NCBI GenBank assembly: GCA_037482015.1 | Contig: JBBFKT010000006.1 | Location: 1 to 64,000, forward strand | DNA from: Thermodesulforhabdaceae bacterium | GTDB taxonomy: Bacteria > Desulfobacterota > Syntrophobacteria > Syntrophobacterales > Thermodesulforhabdaceae | Reading direction: 5' to 3' | Length of the DNA: 64,000 nucleotides | Part shown: piece by piece, positions 45,722 to 54,503 of the stretch | Position numbering within the stretch: the stretch's first letter is position 1 | Layout: every line of letters begins with the position of its first letter | Notes under the pieces: model-generated | Database searches by the model: none | Told to the model about the DNA's origin: nothing | What the model saw: only the letters and a program-made list of their open reading frames with translations | Translations under genes and position numbers: made by a program

Positions 45722-46031
45722 AATATCCCCTATACGCGCATCAACCAATATCGTAAAATGGCCGGCGCTACGAACATATCACCAACTTTTTAGAACAGCC
45801 TCCAAACATGTTTTGACAATGTCTTAAAAATTTTGCTAAAAGTTACTTCGCCCATAATTGAGGGTTTATCTTTATCTCTGAAAATTAGCATCCTTGAATT
45901 ATATACAGTTAGGGAATAAGCTTTTACCTACTGGTGTTAAAATTAAAATGGATGGACACGTTTTAATGTGTTCAGCTTTGTATATTTTGTTAAGCTTTTT
46001 GTGCAATTAACCTTTTAATGGAGGGTTAGCC

Positions 46032-47219
46032 ATGAAAAAGCTTTTGAGTTTCGTGTTGATTGCCTGTATGGCTGTAGCAATGCCAACTTTTGCTGAAGAA
46101 ACCATAAAGGTTGGTATTATTTTGCCTCTAACAGGAGAAAAGGCGAAATTTGGGGAAATCGAAAAAAGATCTTTTGAGCTTGCCCTGGAGGAAATCAATA
46201 AAGCCGGCGGGATAAATGGTAAGAAGCTTGAGTTCATTTTTGAAGATGATACAGGTAGGCCAGATGTTGCCAGATCTGCCGCTGAGAAATTGATTACCAA
46301 AGATAAGGTGGTTATGCTTGGAGGAGGCTACGGAAGCTCCGAAACATTCGCTATAGCTGGTGTGGCTCAGCAAAATAAAATGCCCTTCCTCGTTAACACA
46401 GGTTCCGACAATAAGATTACAGAACAAGGATGGGAATATGTTTTCAGACTCAATCAGCCAGTTAGTGAATACCCAAAAGCTCTTGCAAGCTTTCTTACGG
46501 AAGTTGTCAAACCTAAAACAGCTGTAATTCTCTACGAAAACACCAACTTTGGAACTTCTGGTTCTAAAGAATTTGCAAAGCTCTGTGAGGAATTAGGAAT
46601 CCAAGTTGTTATGAATGAAGGCTATGAACATGGTGGAGTTGACTTTAAGCCTCTTCTTATCAAGGTTAAAGAGAAAAACCCGGATCTTGTTTACATGATT
46701 TCATACGTTATGGATGCTGCTCTTCTAATGAAACAATCCATGGAACTTCGCCTGAAACCGAAGCTTTTTGTTGGTGGTGGAGCTGGGTTTACTCTCCCCG
46801 AGTTTCAGAAAAACGCTGGGAAAGCTTCGGAAACGGTTTTTTCGGCAACTCTTTGGTATCAGACTTTGAAATATCCTGGAGCACAGGAGTATTACAACAA
46901 GTTTGTAGAAAAGTATAAATCCGATACGGAATACCATGGAGCTCAAGCTTACGCAGCCGCTTATGTGATTGCTGATGCTTTGAAGAGAGCAAAGTCTTTG
47001 AAACCTGAAGATGTAAGGCAGGCTCTTGCGGAAACTGATCTTATGACAGCTTATGGTCCTGTTAAGTTTACTTCTTACGACAAGATGACTAACCAGAACA
47101 AGCTCCCAACCTACCTTGTTCAGTGGATTGATGGCAAGTTGGAACTTGTTTGGCCCAAGGAAATCGCTGCAAAGCCCTATGTATATCCAATAGATTGGGA
47201 CAAGGTTTGGGGACAGTAA
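46032..47219 (+). CDS. livJ: branched-chain amino acid ABC transporter, substrate-binding protein
   Basis: 395 residues with a signal peptide ending ...MPTFAEE, so the mature protein is periplasmic. The N-terminal lobe begins TIKVGIILPLTGEKAKFGE, typical of the Leu/Ile/Val-binding family (Peripla_BP_6). The region GGGYGSSETFAIAGVAQQ near residue 97 is in the ligand cleft. It delivers amino acids or similar ligands to LivHM. Exact ligand specificity is uncertain, because the family also binds urea, aromatic compounds and short carboxylates. AATGGAGG precedes the ATG. A hairpin follows the gene before livH. Confidence 0.9.
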   Translation: MKKLLSFVLIACMAVAMPTFAEETIKVGIILPLTGEKAKFGEIEKRSFELALEEINKAGGINGKKLEFIFEDDTGRPDVARSAAEKLITKDKVVMLGGGYGSSETFAIAGVAQQNKMPFLVNTGSDNKITEQGWEYVFRLNQPVSEYPKALASFLTEVVKPKTAVILYENTNFGTSGSKEFAKLCEELGIQVVMNEGYEHGGVDFKPLLIKVKEKNPDLVYMISYVMDAALLMKQSMELRLKPKLFVGGGAGFTLPEFQKNAGKASETVFSATLWYQTLKYPGAQEYYNKFVEKYKSDTEYHGAQAYAAAYVIADALKRAKSLKPEDVRQALAETDLMTAYGPVKFTSYDKMTNQNKLPTYLVQWIDGKLELVWPKEIAAKPYVYPIDWDKVWGQ

Positions 47220-47247
47220 AGAGCAAGAATTTATAAGAAATTGGAGT

Positions 47248-47283
47248 GAGTGTGGGAATGGTCTTAAAGCCATTTCTGCACTC
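47248..47283 (+). terminator. hairpin after livJ, possible partial terminator
   Basis: GAGTGTGGGAATGG pairs imperfectly (G-U pairs and one mismatch) with CCATTTCTGCACTC, followed after a few bases by a T-rich stretch. Such hairpins can let livJ be made in excess over the permease genes; the function here is inferred. Confidence 0.4.
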
Positions 47284-47384
47284 CTTATTATTCAATATTT
47301 TTTCTGAGATTTATTTTTTCGGTTAATTTAGAAAAATAAAGGGGTTTTGCGTTACACTCCTAAATCAGGAGGAATTGGATATTT

Positions 47385-48260
47385 ATGTATACTTTCTTTC
47401 AGACATTGGTAGCAGGATTTTTAATCGGCGGAATTTATGCTCTAGTTGGTATAGGTATGACTCTTATCATGGGAGTAATGAAAATCATCAATCTCGCTCA
47501 TGGACAGCTCATGATGGTGTCTATGTATTTAACCTATGTGCTGTTTACCCAGTTTAACATTGATCCTTATGTGGCGTTAATTATTACTATGCCTGCTCTA
47601 TTCTTGCTGGGGCTCTTCATTCAAAAATACTTTTTGAATCCCTTACTTAGAGTTGAGTCCATTTTGCCTGAAAACCAGGTGCTTATGACAGTGGGTATTG
47701 GAATGGTTCTTACGGAAATTATGAGATTTATTTTTAGATCTGATTATAAATCGGTGAAAACATCCTATAGTATGTCCGCTATTTACTTAAAGGGATTGTC
47801 CATTAACCTGCCCATGCTTATAGCATTTGGCATTGCTTTGGTTCTTACGATAGCTCTTTTCTGGTTTCTTCTTAAGACAGATTTAGGAAAATCCATTAGA
47901 GCTACAGCTCAAAACAAAGAAGCGGCTGTTCTTTTAGGAGTAAATGCAGAGTGGATTACAATTCTTACCTATGGAATTGGAGCTGGGCTCGTAGCTGCCG
48001 CTGGATCGCTGCTTTTGCCTATTTACTACCTGTTTCCTGATATTGGTGGTCCATTCACTTTGAAGGCTTTCGTTATTACTATGCTTGGGGGAATGGGAAG
48101 CACGGTGGGAGCCATTGTTGGGGGCGTTGTTTTGGGAATTGCTGAATCGTTAGGATCGACCTATGTATCTATGGCTCTAAGAGACACTGTGGCTATGGTT
48201 ATTTTTATCCTTGTGCTTATTTTCCTTCCGGGTGGGCTTAAAAAAATTACAAAAATATAG
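47385..48260 (+). CDS. livH: branched-chain amino acid ABC transporter permease LivH
   Basis: A 291-residue inner-membrane protein with about eight hydrophobic segments. Family features are FLIGGIYALVGIGMTLIMGVMK near the N-terminus, NLAHGQLMM, and the coupling segment LGKSIRATAQNKEAAVLLGVN near residue 165. The end reads VLIFLPGGL, as in many LivH proteins. It forms the transmembrane channel with LivM. AGGAGG precedes the ATG. It is 3 bases from the possible upstream livM start, and 12 from the preferred one. Confidence 0.93.
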   Translation: MYTFFQTLVAGFLIGGIYALVGIGMTLIMGVMKIINLAHGQLMMVSMYLTYVLFTQFNIDPYVALIITMPALFLLGLFIQKYFLNPLLRVESILPENQVLMTVGIGMVLTEIMRFIFRSDYKSVKTSYSMSAIYLKGLSINLPMLIAFGIALVLTIALFWFLLKTDLGKSIRATAQNKEAAVLLGVNAEWITILTYGIGAGLVAAAGSLLLPIYYLFPDIGGPFTLKAFVITMLGGMGSTVGAIVGGVVLGIAESLGSTYVSMALRDTVAMVIFILVLIFLPGGLKKITKI

Positions 48261-48272
48261 AGGATGTTGCTA

Positions 48273-49247
48273 ATGAACAGGAAAAAGGCTCTTTTGGCAC
48301 TTATACTTGCTCTGCTTCTTCTACCATTTATTGTGACTTCCGATTACTATCGTCACGTTTTTATTCTTAGTCTGATTTGGGTTATTATTGGTTCTTCCTG
48401 GAACCTGCTTTCTGGTTATGCCGGGCAAGTATCTTTTGGTCATGCCATATTCTTTGGGACAGGAGCTTACACTGCGGGTCTTTGTGTCACAAAGCTTCAC
48501 ATATCTGCCTGGTGGGGTATGCTTTTTGCCGGTCCCGTAACAATGATAGTGGGTTTTATAATAGGTTGGATTTGCTTTCGGTTAAGAGGTCCCTATTTTG
48601 CTCTTGCTACTATCGCCTTTGGAGAGATTTTCCTTCAAGTAGCCAAGGTTTGGAAAAGCCTTACCGGTGGTATGCTAGGTATTCTAATTATTCAAAGCTT
48701 TCGTAGCAAAATTCCCTACTACTACATTGGTTTATGTCTAGCTATACTTTGCGTTGCAGTAGTGTATAAAGTTGTTAATTCTAAATGGGGGTATTATTTC
48801 GTTGCTATTCGCGAAGATCAGGATGCTGCAGAAGCTATTGGTGTTAGTGCTTTTCGCTATAAGACCATAGCAATCATTATAAGTTCCTTTTTTACTGGAT
48901 TAGCTGGCGCCTTTTATATGAATTACATGGCTTTTATCGATCCTCAGGTTGTTTTTTCCCTTCATTACATATCCATCATGGCTATTCTCGTAAGTATTAT
49001 TGGAGGTGTTGGAACTATTTGGGGACCGCCTCTAGGTGCTTTCATTATGGTATGGCTACAGGAAACCTTCAGAAGTTCTATCTTTGGACTGGCACCTCGA
49101 TGGGTTAGCGAAGCTCATGTGTTGGCTTTTGGTATTCTGGTCATTATTGTAATTCGATATCTTCCTAACGGTATCATAGGTGATTGGCACAAAATTGCTA
49201 ATTTCTTTTCGCGTAAACCTTCTCTTGTATCTCAGGAAAAATCGTAG
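48273..49247 (+). CDS. livM: branched-chain amino acid ABC transporter permease LivM
   Basis: 324 residues from the ATG at 48273, chosen because AGAGGA lies about 8 bases upstream; an ATG at 48264 is inside that site. Multiple membrane segments; the family segments NLLSGYAGQVSFGHAIFFGTGAYTA near residue 45 and VAIREDQDAAEAIGVSAFRYK near residue 178 (coupling helix) are clear. It pairs with LivH. Confidence 0.92.
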   Translation: MNRKKALLALILALLLLPFIVTSDYYRHVFILSLIWVIIGSSWNLLSGYAGQVSFGHAIFFGTGAYTAGLCVTKLHISAWWGMLFAGPVTMIVGFIIGWICFRLRGPYFALATIAFGEIFLQVAKVWKSLTGGMLGILIIQSFRSKIPYYYIGLCLAILCVAVVYKVVNSKWGYYFVAIREDQDAAEAIGVSAFRYKTIAIIISSFFTGLAGAFYMNYMAFIDPQVVFSLHYISIMAILVSIIGGVGTIWGPPLGAFIMVWLQETFRSSIFGLAPRWVSEAHVLAFGILVIIVIRYLPNGIIGDWHKIANFFSRKPSLVSQEKS

Positions 49248-49292
49248 TTAGTAGGGGAGTGTCGCTCCTACCATGAAAAGGGGGATCTGGTA

Positions 49293-50006
49293 ATGACCTT
49301 TTTTTCTGTTAAAGGGCTTACAAAGCGATTTGGAGGGCTTGTTGCGGTAAATAACTTAAGCTTTTCTGTGAGTGAAGGAGAAATACTTGGGCTTATAGGT
49401 CCAAACGGATCTGGAAAAACAACAGTTTTTAATCTTATAATGGGAGTGTATCCTGTATCTTCAGGGACAATTGAATTCAAAGGAGAAATTCTTAACGGAC
49501 TTCCTACGTGGAAAATATGTAAGCTTGGCATCGGTAGAACCTTTCAAATAACAAGACCACTTAGACGCATGACAGTGCTCGAAAATGTTATGACCGGCGC
49601 TTTCGCTAGAACCGATTCCTTTGAAGTTGCTAAAGAAAAAGCTGAAGAGGTGCTGGATTTTTGTGATCTTGGACATAAGGCTTATTTACTAGGCAAAGCT
49701 CTTACCGTTGCCGACCGTAAACGTCTTGAAATTGCAAAAGCTCTTGCCACAAACCCTTCTCTTCTGCTCCTTGATGAAGTTATGGCTGGTCTTACACCGC
49801 AGGAGCAGATGGAAGGTGTTAGGCTTGTCAAAAAAATTCGGGATTCGGGAGTAACCATAATTATAGTAGAACACATAATGCATGTAATTATGGGTCTTTG
49901 TGATAGAATTTTGTGTATTAACTACGGGCAAGAGATAGCCTGTGGTAGCCCTGAAGATGTAGCAAATCATCCTCAAGTCATTGAAGCTTATCTTGGAAAG
50001 GATTAA
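49293..50006 (+). CDS. livG: branched-chain amino acid ABC transporter ATP-binding protein LivG
   Basis: A 237-residue ATPase. Walker A is GPNGSGKTTVFNLI near residue 37; Walker B is LLLLDEVMAGLTPQE near residue 155; the H-loop is IIIVEHIMHV. The ABC signature reads LTVADRKRLEIAKAL in place of LSGGQ, a variant I recall from other members of this subfamily. GGGG lies upstream of the ATG. It powers transport together with LivF and follows livM by 45 bases. Confidence 0.92.
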   Translation: MTFFSVKGLTKRFGGLVAVNNLSFSVSEGEILGLIGPNGSGKTTVFNLIMGVYPVSSGTIEFKGEILNGLPTWKICKLGIGRTFQITRPLRRMTVLENVMTGAFARTDSFEVAKEKAEEVLDFCDLGHKAYLLGKALTVADRKRLEIAKALATNPSLLLLDEVMAGLTPQEQMEGVRLVKKIRDSGVTIIIVEHIMHVIMGLCDRILCINYGQEIACGSPEDVANHPQVIEAYLGKD

Positions 50007-50012
50007 CGAAAT

Positions 50013-50729
50013 ATGCTGGTTTTGGATCACGTTGATGCTGGATACGGTGATATACAGATTCTTTGGGATGTGTGCCTGGAAGTTAAACGTAATGAGTTTG
50101 TAGTTTTGGTTGGTTCAAATGGTGCCGGGAAAAGCACTACTCTTCGCACAGTTTCGGGCATAATTCGTCCCATGAGAGGATCTATCATTTTTGATAACGG
50201 TAACGGGCCTATTAGGTTGGATCAGGTCCCACCTTACAAAATCATAGAACTAGGGATTGCTCATGTGCCGGAAGGAAGACAATTGTTTCCGGAAATGTCC
50301 GTTCAGGAAAATCTGGAGATGGGCGCTCTTACCCCCAGAGCAAAAGCTAAACGCCGTGAGACTATGGAGTGGGTTTTTGAACTTTTTCCACGCCTTAAGG
50401 AGCGCAGAAAACAGTTAGCTGGGACTCTGTCCGGCGGCGAACAACAAATGTGTGCAATTGGGCGAGGATTAATGTCGCGCCCTGATATGCTTCTTTTTGA
50501 TGAACCATCTCTTGGGCTTTCTCCTATCCTTACGAAGGAAATTTTCCGGCTCATTCAGCGTATCCATCAAGAAGGTATTACAATCTTTATGGTGGAGCAG
50601 AATGTAAAACAGACGCTTGCAATTTGCGATCGAGCTTATGTGATCGAAAACGGAAGAATTGTTATGGAAGGGCGCGGAAAAGACCTTCTTGAGGATGAGA
50701 ACGTAAAGAGGGCTTATTTGGGCGTTTAA
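50013..50729 (+). CDS. livF: branched-chain amino acid ABC transporter ATP-binding protein LivF
   Basis: A 238-residue ATPase partner of LivG. Walker A is GSNGAGKSTTLRTVSG near residue 36; the signature is TLSGGEQQMCAIGRGL near residue 138; Walker B is MLLFDEPSLGLSP; the H-loop is IFMVEQNV. GIAHVPEGRQLFPEMSV near residue 84 is typical of LivF. It starts 6 bases after livG, confirming one operon. Confidence 0.94.
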   Translation: MLVLDHVDAGYGDIQILWDVCLEVKRNEFVVLVGSNGAGKSTTLRTVSGIIRPMRGSIIFDNGNGPIRLDQVPPYKIIELGIAHVPEGRQLFPEMSVQENLEMGALTPRAKAKRRETMEWVFELFPRLKERRKQLAGTLSGGEQQMCAIGRGLMSRPDMLLFDEPSLGLSPILTKEIFRLIQRIHQEGITIFMVEQNVKQTLAICDRAYVIENGRIVMEGRGKDLLEDENVKRAYLGV

Positions 50730-50757
50730 AAATTAAAGATTTCATGGGGGAGATGTT

Positions 50758-51273
50758 ATGGAAAAGACAAAAAAGAATCTAAAGGAAGCTTTTGCAGGAG
50801 AATCTCAGGCAACGAGAAAATACCTTGCCTTTGCTGAAAAGGCTAAAGAAGAAGGATATCCGGGAATTGCCAGACTTTTTCAGGCTGCAGCAGCGGCTGA
50901 GATGGTTCATTCCCTTAAGCATCTTAAAGTTTTGAAGGGAATAGGGTCAACTAAGGAAAATCTTCATGATGCTATTTCTGGAGAAACCCACGAATTTACA
51001 AAAATGTATCCTCAAATGATTGCTGAAGCTATCGAAGAAGGAGAAAAACAAGCTGAAATTAGTTTTAAGTATGCTAACGAAGTTGAAAAGGTTCATGCCG
51101 AGCTTTACAAAAAGGCTTTGGAAAACATGGAAAGTTTTCCCGAAAAAGACTACTATGTTTGCAAAATATGTGGTTACACAGCAGAAGATCATCCTCCAGA
51201 AAAATGTCCTGTTTGTGGGGCAGCTCAAAAGCAGTTCTTCAAAGTCGATCCAGATTTTGGAAAGCTGTTTTAG
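50758..51273 (+). CDS. rbr: rubrerythrin
   Basis: 171 residues. The ferritin-like four-helix domain carries the diiron ligands (AFAGESQATRKYLAFAEKA near residue 12, EMVHSLKHLK near 48, and EKQAEISFKYA, EKVHAELYKKA further on). The C-terminal rubredoxin-like domain (residues ~135-171) has CKICGY and CPVCGA. Rubrerythrin reduces hydrogen peroxide in anaerobes and protects against oxygen exposure. GGGGGAGA precedes the ATG. It lies 28 bases after livF on the same strand, so it may be transcribed with the liv operon although unrelated in function. Confidence 0.95.
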   Translation: MEKTKKNLKEAFAGESQATRKYLAFAEKAKEEGYPGIARLFQAAAAAEMVHSLKHLKVLKGIGSTKENLHDAISGETHEFTKMYPQMIAEAIEEGEKQAEISFKYANEVEKVHAELYKKALENMESFPEKDYYVCKICGYTAEDHPPEKCPVCGAAQKQFFKVDPDFGKLF

Positions 51274-51353
51274 AATTTAGTGTGTTGTAGGCTAAAGTAT
51301 GTAGAGGCGAAAATAGTGCTTAAATGTGTAGGGACGGGAAATAGTGTGTGAAT

Positions 51354-51387
51354 TATGCAGAGACGAAAAATTTTTCGTCTCTGCATA
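51354..51387. repeat. 34-bp perfect palindrome with upstream half-units
   Basis: TATGCAGAGACGAAAAA is followed directly by its reverse complement. The core is the same as in the 28-bp family, but the arms are TGCAGAGAC instead of GTAGGGGC. Two diverged half-units, GTAGAGGCGAAAATAGTG (51301-51318) and GTAGGGACGGGAAATAGTG (51328-51346), lie directly upstream in the same orientation as the left arm. Confidence 0.85.
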
Positions 51388-51490
51388 TTAACGATCCTGA
51401 TGTTATTATCCTTCCTATCATTTTTCAGGTTTTTCCAAAAGTATTGGAAATGTTGCAATCATCTATAAAATATTGAAAGTGTTAAATTGT

Positions 51491-51520
51491 TTGCATTTTT
51501 TTTTCAAGCCGGAGTATATA
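51491..51520 (+). promoter_or_regulatory. probable purM promoter
   Basis: TTGCAT (51491-51496) and TATATA (51515-51520) are 18 bases apart, 60 bases before purM. Confidence 0.5.
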
Positions 51521-51579
51521 AAAAACAAAAGTGTGTGATGTAACAGTTATAGAGACGCAGATTTGGGAGGAAGAGTATC

Positions 51580-52635
51580 GTGAGTTTAAGCGGGGGGCGA
51601 TACAAAGAAGCAGGAGTCGATCTAGAAAAAGCGGTTAGGCTGGTAGATAGAATTAAGCCTTTTGTTCAAAAAACGATGACTCCTGGTGCAAAAAGTGAAA
51701 TTGGAGGTTTTGGAGGCTTTTTCTCAATAAATTGTAGTGAGATCAAAAATCCAGTTCTGGTGGCTTCAACCGACGGAGTCGGAACCAAGCTAAAGGTAGC
51801 CTTTCTTGCAAAGAAATACGATACGGTGGGAATAGATCTTGTTGCTATGTGCGTTAACGATATCCTGGTGCATGGGGCTAGACCTCTTTTCTTTTTGGAT
51901 TATGTTGCAATGGCGCAAATTGATCTTGACGTTCTGGAGGCAATTGTTTCTGGCATTGCCCAGGGGTGTAAAGAAGCCTCCTGTGCACTAATAGGTGGTG
52001 AAACCGCTGAGATGCCCGGATTTTATCAACCAGGGGAATTTGATCTCGCAGGTTTCGCCGTAGGTATAGTTGACGAAGAAAATATTATTGATGGTTCAAA
52101 TGTAAGCTTTGGTGATGTCCTGATAGGGCTTGCTTCTAACGGTTTACATTCGAATGGTTATAGTCTGGTGCGCAAGATTATTTTTGATCAACTTGGATAT
52201 ACTCCTGAAACGTTTATTTCAGTTTGTGGCGTTACTGTAGGAGAAGAACTCCTCAAGCCGACAAAAATATATGTCCCTGTTGTGATGCGTCTTCTTAGAA
52301 AGCAGGTACCCATAAAAGGGATGGTCCACATCACCGGCGGTGGTTTTATGGACAATATTCCGAGAGTTCTGCCGCAATCTTGTCAGGCGGTAATTTCTAG
52401 AGGCTCTTGGGAAGTGTCCCCTATATTTTCGTTCCTTCAGGAAGTGGGACATATAAGCGACGAGGAAATGTTTAAGGTATTCAACAATGGAATCGGTTTT
52501 ATACTTATAGCATCTAAAGAAAGTGCAGAAGCCATTCTTGATGAATGTCAGGTGACGAATGTTAAGGCTTACAAAATTGGTTTTATTGATCAACGCCGGG
52601 AGCCGGGATCACCTCAGGTTGTTTTCGTTGAATAA
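51580..52635 (+). CDS. purM: phosphoribosylformylglycinamidine cyclo-ligase
   Basis: 351 residues with a GTG start behind GGGAGGAAG. PurM closes the imidazole ring to form aminoimidazole ribonucleotide in purine synthesis, using ATP. Family segments include YKEAGVDLEKA near the N-terminus, STDGVGTKLKVA near residue 60, CVNDILVHGARPLFFLDY near residue 90, and GGETAEMPGFY near residue 140. The length is standard. purN, its common neighbour, is not present. moxR follows by 30 bases and might be co-transcribed. Confidence 0.96.
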   Translation: MSLSGGRYKEAGVDLEKAVRLVDRIKPFVQKTMTPGAKSEIGGFGGFFSINCSEIKNPVLVASTDGVGTKLKVAFLAKKYDTVGIDLVAMCVNDILVHGARPLFFLDYVAMAQIDLDVLEAIVSGIAQGCKEASCALIGGETAEMPGFYQPGEFDLAGFAVGIVDEENIIDGSNVSFGDVLIGLASNGLHSNGYSLVRKIIFDQLGYTPETFISVCGVTVGEELLKPTKIYVPVVMRLLRKQVPIKGMVHITGGGFMDNIPRVLPQSCQAVISRGSWEVSPIFSFLQEVGHISDEEMFKVFNNGIGFILIASKESAEAILDECQVTNVKAYKIGFIDQRREPGSPQVVFVE

Positions 52636-52665
52636 TGTTTTCGTCGAGGAAAATCTTTTTTTGTT

Positions 52666-53613
52666 ATGAGCACACCGGGAGCCACCATCTTCCGTCTTAT
52701 TTCTCAGCGACTTTCTCATTATCTTCATGGGAAAGATCTGGCGCTCAGGCTCGCTTTGATATGCTTTTTTTCTAAAGGACACTTGCTAATCGAAGATTTA
52801 CCTGGTTTAGGTAAAACTACTCTAGCTCTTGGGCTCGCTAAAATTCTTGGTTTGGATCTTAGCCGTATCCAGTGCACTAACGATCTTCTGCCGTCTGATG
52901 TGACGGGGGTTTCAGTATATGATCGCGATGCAGGGGTTTTCAAGTTCCATCCTGGACCGATTTTTCATAACATTGTGCTTGTAGATGAAATAAATCGAGC
53001 AAGTCCAAAAACTCAAAGCGCTTTGCTTGAAGCTATGGGTGAGAAGCAGGTAACCGTTGAAGGGAACTCCTACCTTTTGCCCCAACCCTTCTTTGTAATA
53101 GCAACTCAAAATCCTGCTGAAACTTTTGGAGTTTTTCCTTTACCTGATTCACAGCTGGATCGCTTCGCTATGAGAATCCAGATCGGATATCCTGATCGCG
53201 ACGCTGAGCGACAAATTTTACAAGGCGGGAGCCGGCGGCGGGAAATCTATTCTATTGAACCTGTAACCAGCGCAGAAGAAATACTTGAAATGCAGCGAGC
53301 GATTAGGCAAGATATCTATGTGTCTGATGCCGTGATGGAATATGTTCTTGACGTTGTGGAAGCAACTAGAAAAAGCCCCTTTCTGCGTATAGGTCTTTCG
53401 ACCAGAGGAGCTCTGGCTCTGATCAACGCAGCTAAAGCCGATGCATATCTTGGTGGAAGGACCTATTTGAGCCCGGAAAATGTGAAGTTTGTGGCTCCCT
53501 ATGTAATATCTCACCGAGTTGAATTCAAAGAAGAGTATAGCAGAGAAAGTGCATTAAAGAAGCAGGAGGTTATCAAATCAATATTGGAAAGTATTCCCGT
53601 GCCGGTCACGTAA
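52666..53613 (+). CDS. MoxR-family AAA+ ATPase
   Basis: 315 residues. Walker A is EDLPGLGKTTLALGLAK near residue 42; Walker B is NIVLVDEINRASPKTQSALLEAM near residue 105; sensor 1 is FFVIATQNPAETFGVFPLPDSQLDRF. The C-terminal helical lid includes IGLSTRGALALINAAKADAYL. MoxR ATPases act as chaperones that activate metalloenzymes or surface proteins, usually encoded with DUF58 and VWA proteins. Here the DUF58 and transglutaminase genes follow at once. The ribosome binding site is weak (GAGGA about 14 bases upstream). Confidence 0.92.
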   Translation: MSTPGATIFRLISQRLSHYLHGKDLALRLALICFFSKGHLLIEDLPGLGKTTLALGLAKILGLDLSRIQCTNDLLPSDVTGVSVYDRDAGVFKFHPGPIFHNIVLVDEINRASPKTQSALLEAMGEKQVTVEGNSYLLPQPFFVIATQNPAETFGVFPLPDSQLDRFAMRIQIGYPDRDAERQILQGGSRRREIYSIEPVTSAEEILEMQRAIRQDIYVSDAVMEYVLDVVEATRKSPFLRIGLSTRGALALINAAKADAYLGGRTYLSPENVKFVAPYVISHRVEFKEEYSRESALKKQEVIKSILESIPVPVT

Positions 53614-53693
53614 AAATAGAAAAAGCTGGTTTCCTCTACATCATTTCCACAATTCTCATTGCTTTAGCTGGTATCAATACTTCCAATAACCTG

Positions 53694-54503
53694 GTGTATC
53701 TGGTTGTCTCTTTTATGCTTGCCTCAATGTTAGTGTCGGGAGTGTCTTCCAGGCATAACCTGCAAGATCTGACGGTAAAACTTGTTTTTCCATCAGAAAT
53801 ATTTGCCGAAAAGCCTTTTATCGCCATTGTAGAAGTAACCAACAGAAGGCGATGGGTGCCAGCTTTTTTCATAAAAGTTGATGTAATGGGAACTACATCC
53901 ACTATTATGTTTATTAGACCTGGGGAAAGTCGTTGCACCTTTTTGCAGCTTTCTTTTACTCGTCGTGGGTTATATCAGAAAATACCGGTTTGCCTTATGT
54001 CCCATTTCCCTTTCAGTTTCTTCAGTCGCTCTGTTCTCGTGGAATCTATTGAAGAAATTGTGGTTTATCCGGCGCTTATTGAATGCAGTGATATGACTAT
54101 TTCTGGGGTTGAAAATCTTAAAGAAGAACATAGTAGTGAAACTCGCAACTCCCTGTTTGGCTGGATTGAGGAAGAAATTATTTCCATAAGAGATTATCAA
54201 AACGGGGATCCACGGAAGCTAATAAATTGGAAGGCGACCGCTAAAACAGGCATTCTTAAGGTAAATGAAAGAGCACCTGACCAGCCAAAAATGTTTATGA
54301 TTGATTTGAGCGATGTTTCCAGGGAAAAATTCGAATATGCTCTCTCCTGCGCAGCTTATTTGACTATCCAACTCATTAATAGAGGTTATCTTGTGGGACT
54401 AAAAGGGTTAAATGTTCTTATACCACCAAATATAGGTATGGCCCATTTGAGGAAAATCCTGGGGGTTCTTGCTTTGTATGCTATCGATGAAGTTTCTGCT
54501 TGA
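53694..54503 (+). CDS. DUF58 membrane-anchored protein; start codon uncertain
   Basis: 269 residues from the first ordinary start codon (GTG at 53694). It ends with the DUF58 core: IREYQ-like ISIRDYQNGDPRKLINWKATAKTG near residue 165. In-frame coding sequence clearly continues upstream (GFLYIISTILIALAGINTSN), giving the first transmembrane helix that DUF58 proteins normally have. That upstream frame, open from 53541, has no ATG, GTG or TTG, but a perfect AGGAGGT (53564-53570) stands 6 bases before ATC at 53577, so an unusual start or a sequence error is likely. The gene would then overlap moxR. Function: a MoxR partner at the membrane, otherwise unknown. Confidence 0.82.
   Translation: MYLVVSFMLASMLVSGVSSRHNLQDLTVKLVFPSEIFAEKPFIAIVEVTNRRRWVPAFFIKVDVMGTTSTIMFIRPGESRCTFLQLSFTRRGLYQKIPVCLMSHFPFSFFSRSVLVESIEEIVVYPALIECSDMTISGVENLKEEHSSETRNSLFGWIEEEIISIRDYQNGDPRKLINWKATAKTGILKVNERAPDQPKMFMIDLSDVSREKFEYALSCAAYLTIQLINRGYLVGLKGLNVLIPPNIGMAHLRKILGVLALYAIDEVSA

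Larger units (their letters stand above)
45009..46031. other. 1-kb non-coding region rich in dispersed palindromes
   Basis: No gene. It contains five repeat elements described separately (45138, 45280, 45518, 45601, 45694), a 7-bp hairpin GGTCGCC/GGCGACC (45236-45255), and A/T-rich sequence upstream of livJ from about 45800. It mirrors the repeat set at 1-433. Confidence 0.65.
51274..51579. other. intergenic region with palindrome and purM promoter
   Basis: About 300 bases without a gene. It contains tandem degenerate half-units (51301-51346), the 34-bp palindrome (51354-51387) and the purM promoter (51491-51520). Confidence 0.6.

Noticed and set aside
45429-45827. Overlapping open frames in the second repeat cluster
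   Set aside because: They follow the inverted repeats on both strands, share no product between the repeat loci and look like by-products of the palindromes.
49680-49760. Damaged LivG because LSGGQ is missing
   Set aside because: The variant LTVADRKR is known to me from other LivG-type ATPases, and Walker A, Walker B and H-loop are intact, so the gene is probably functional.
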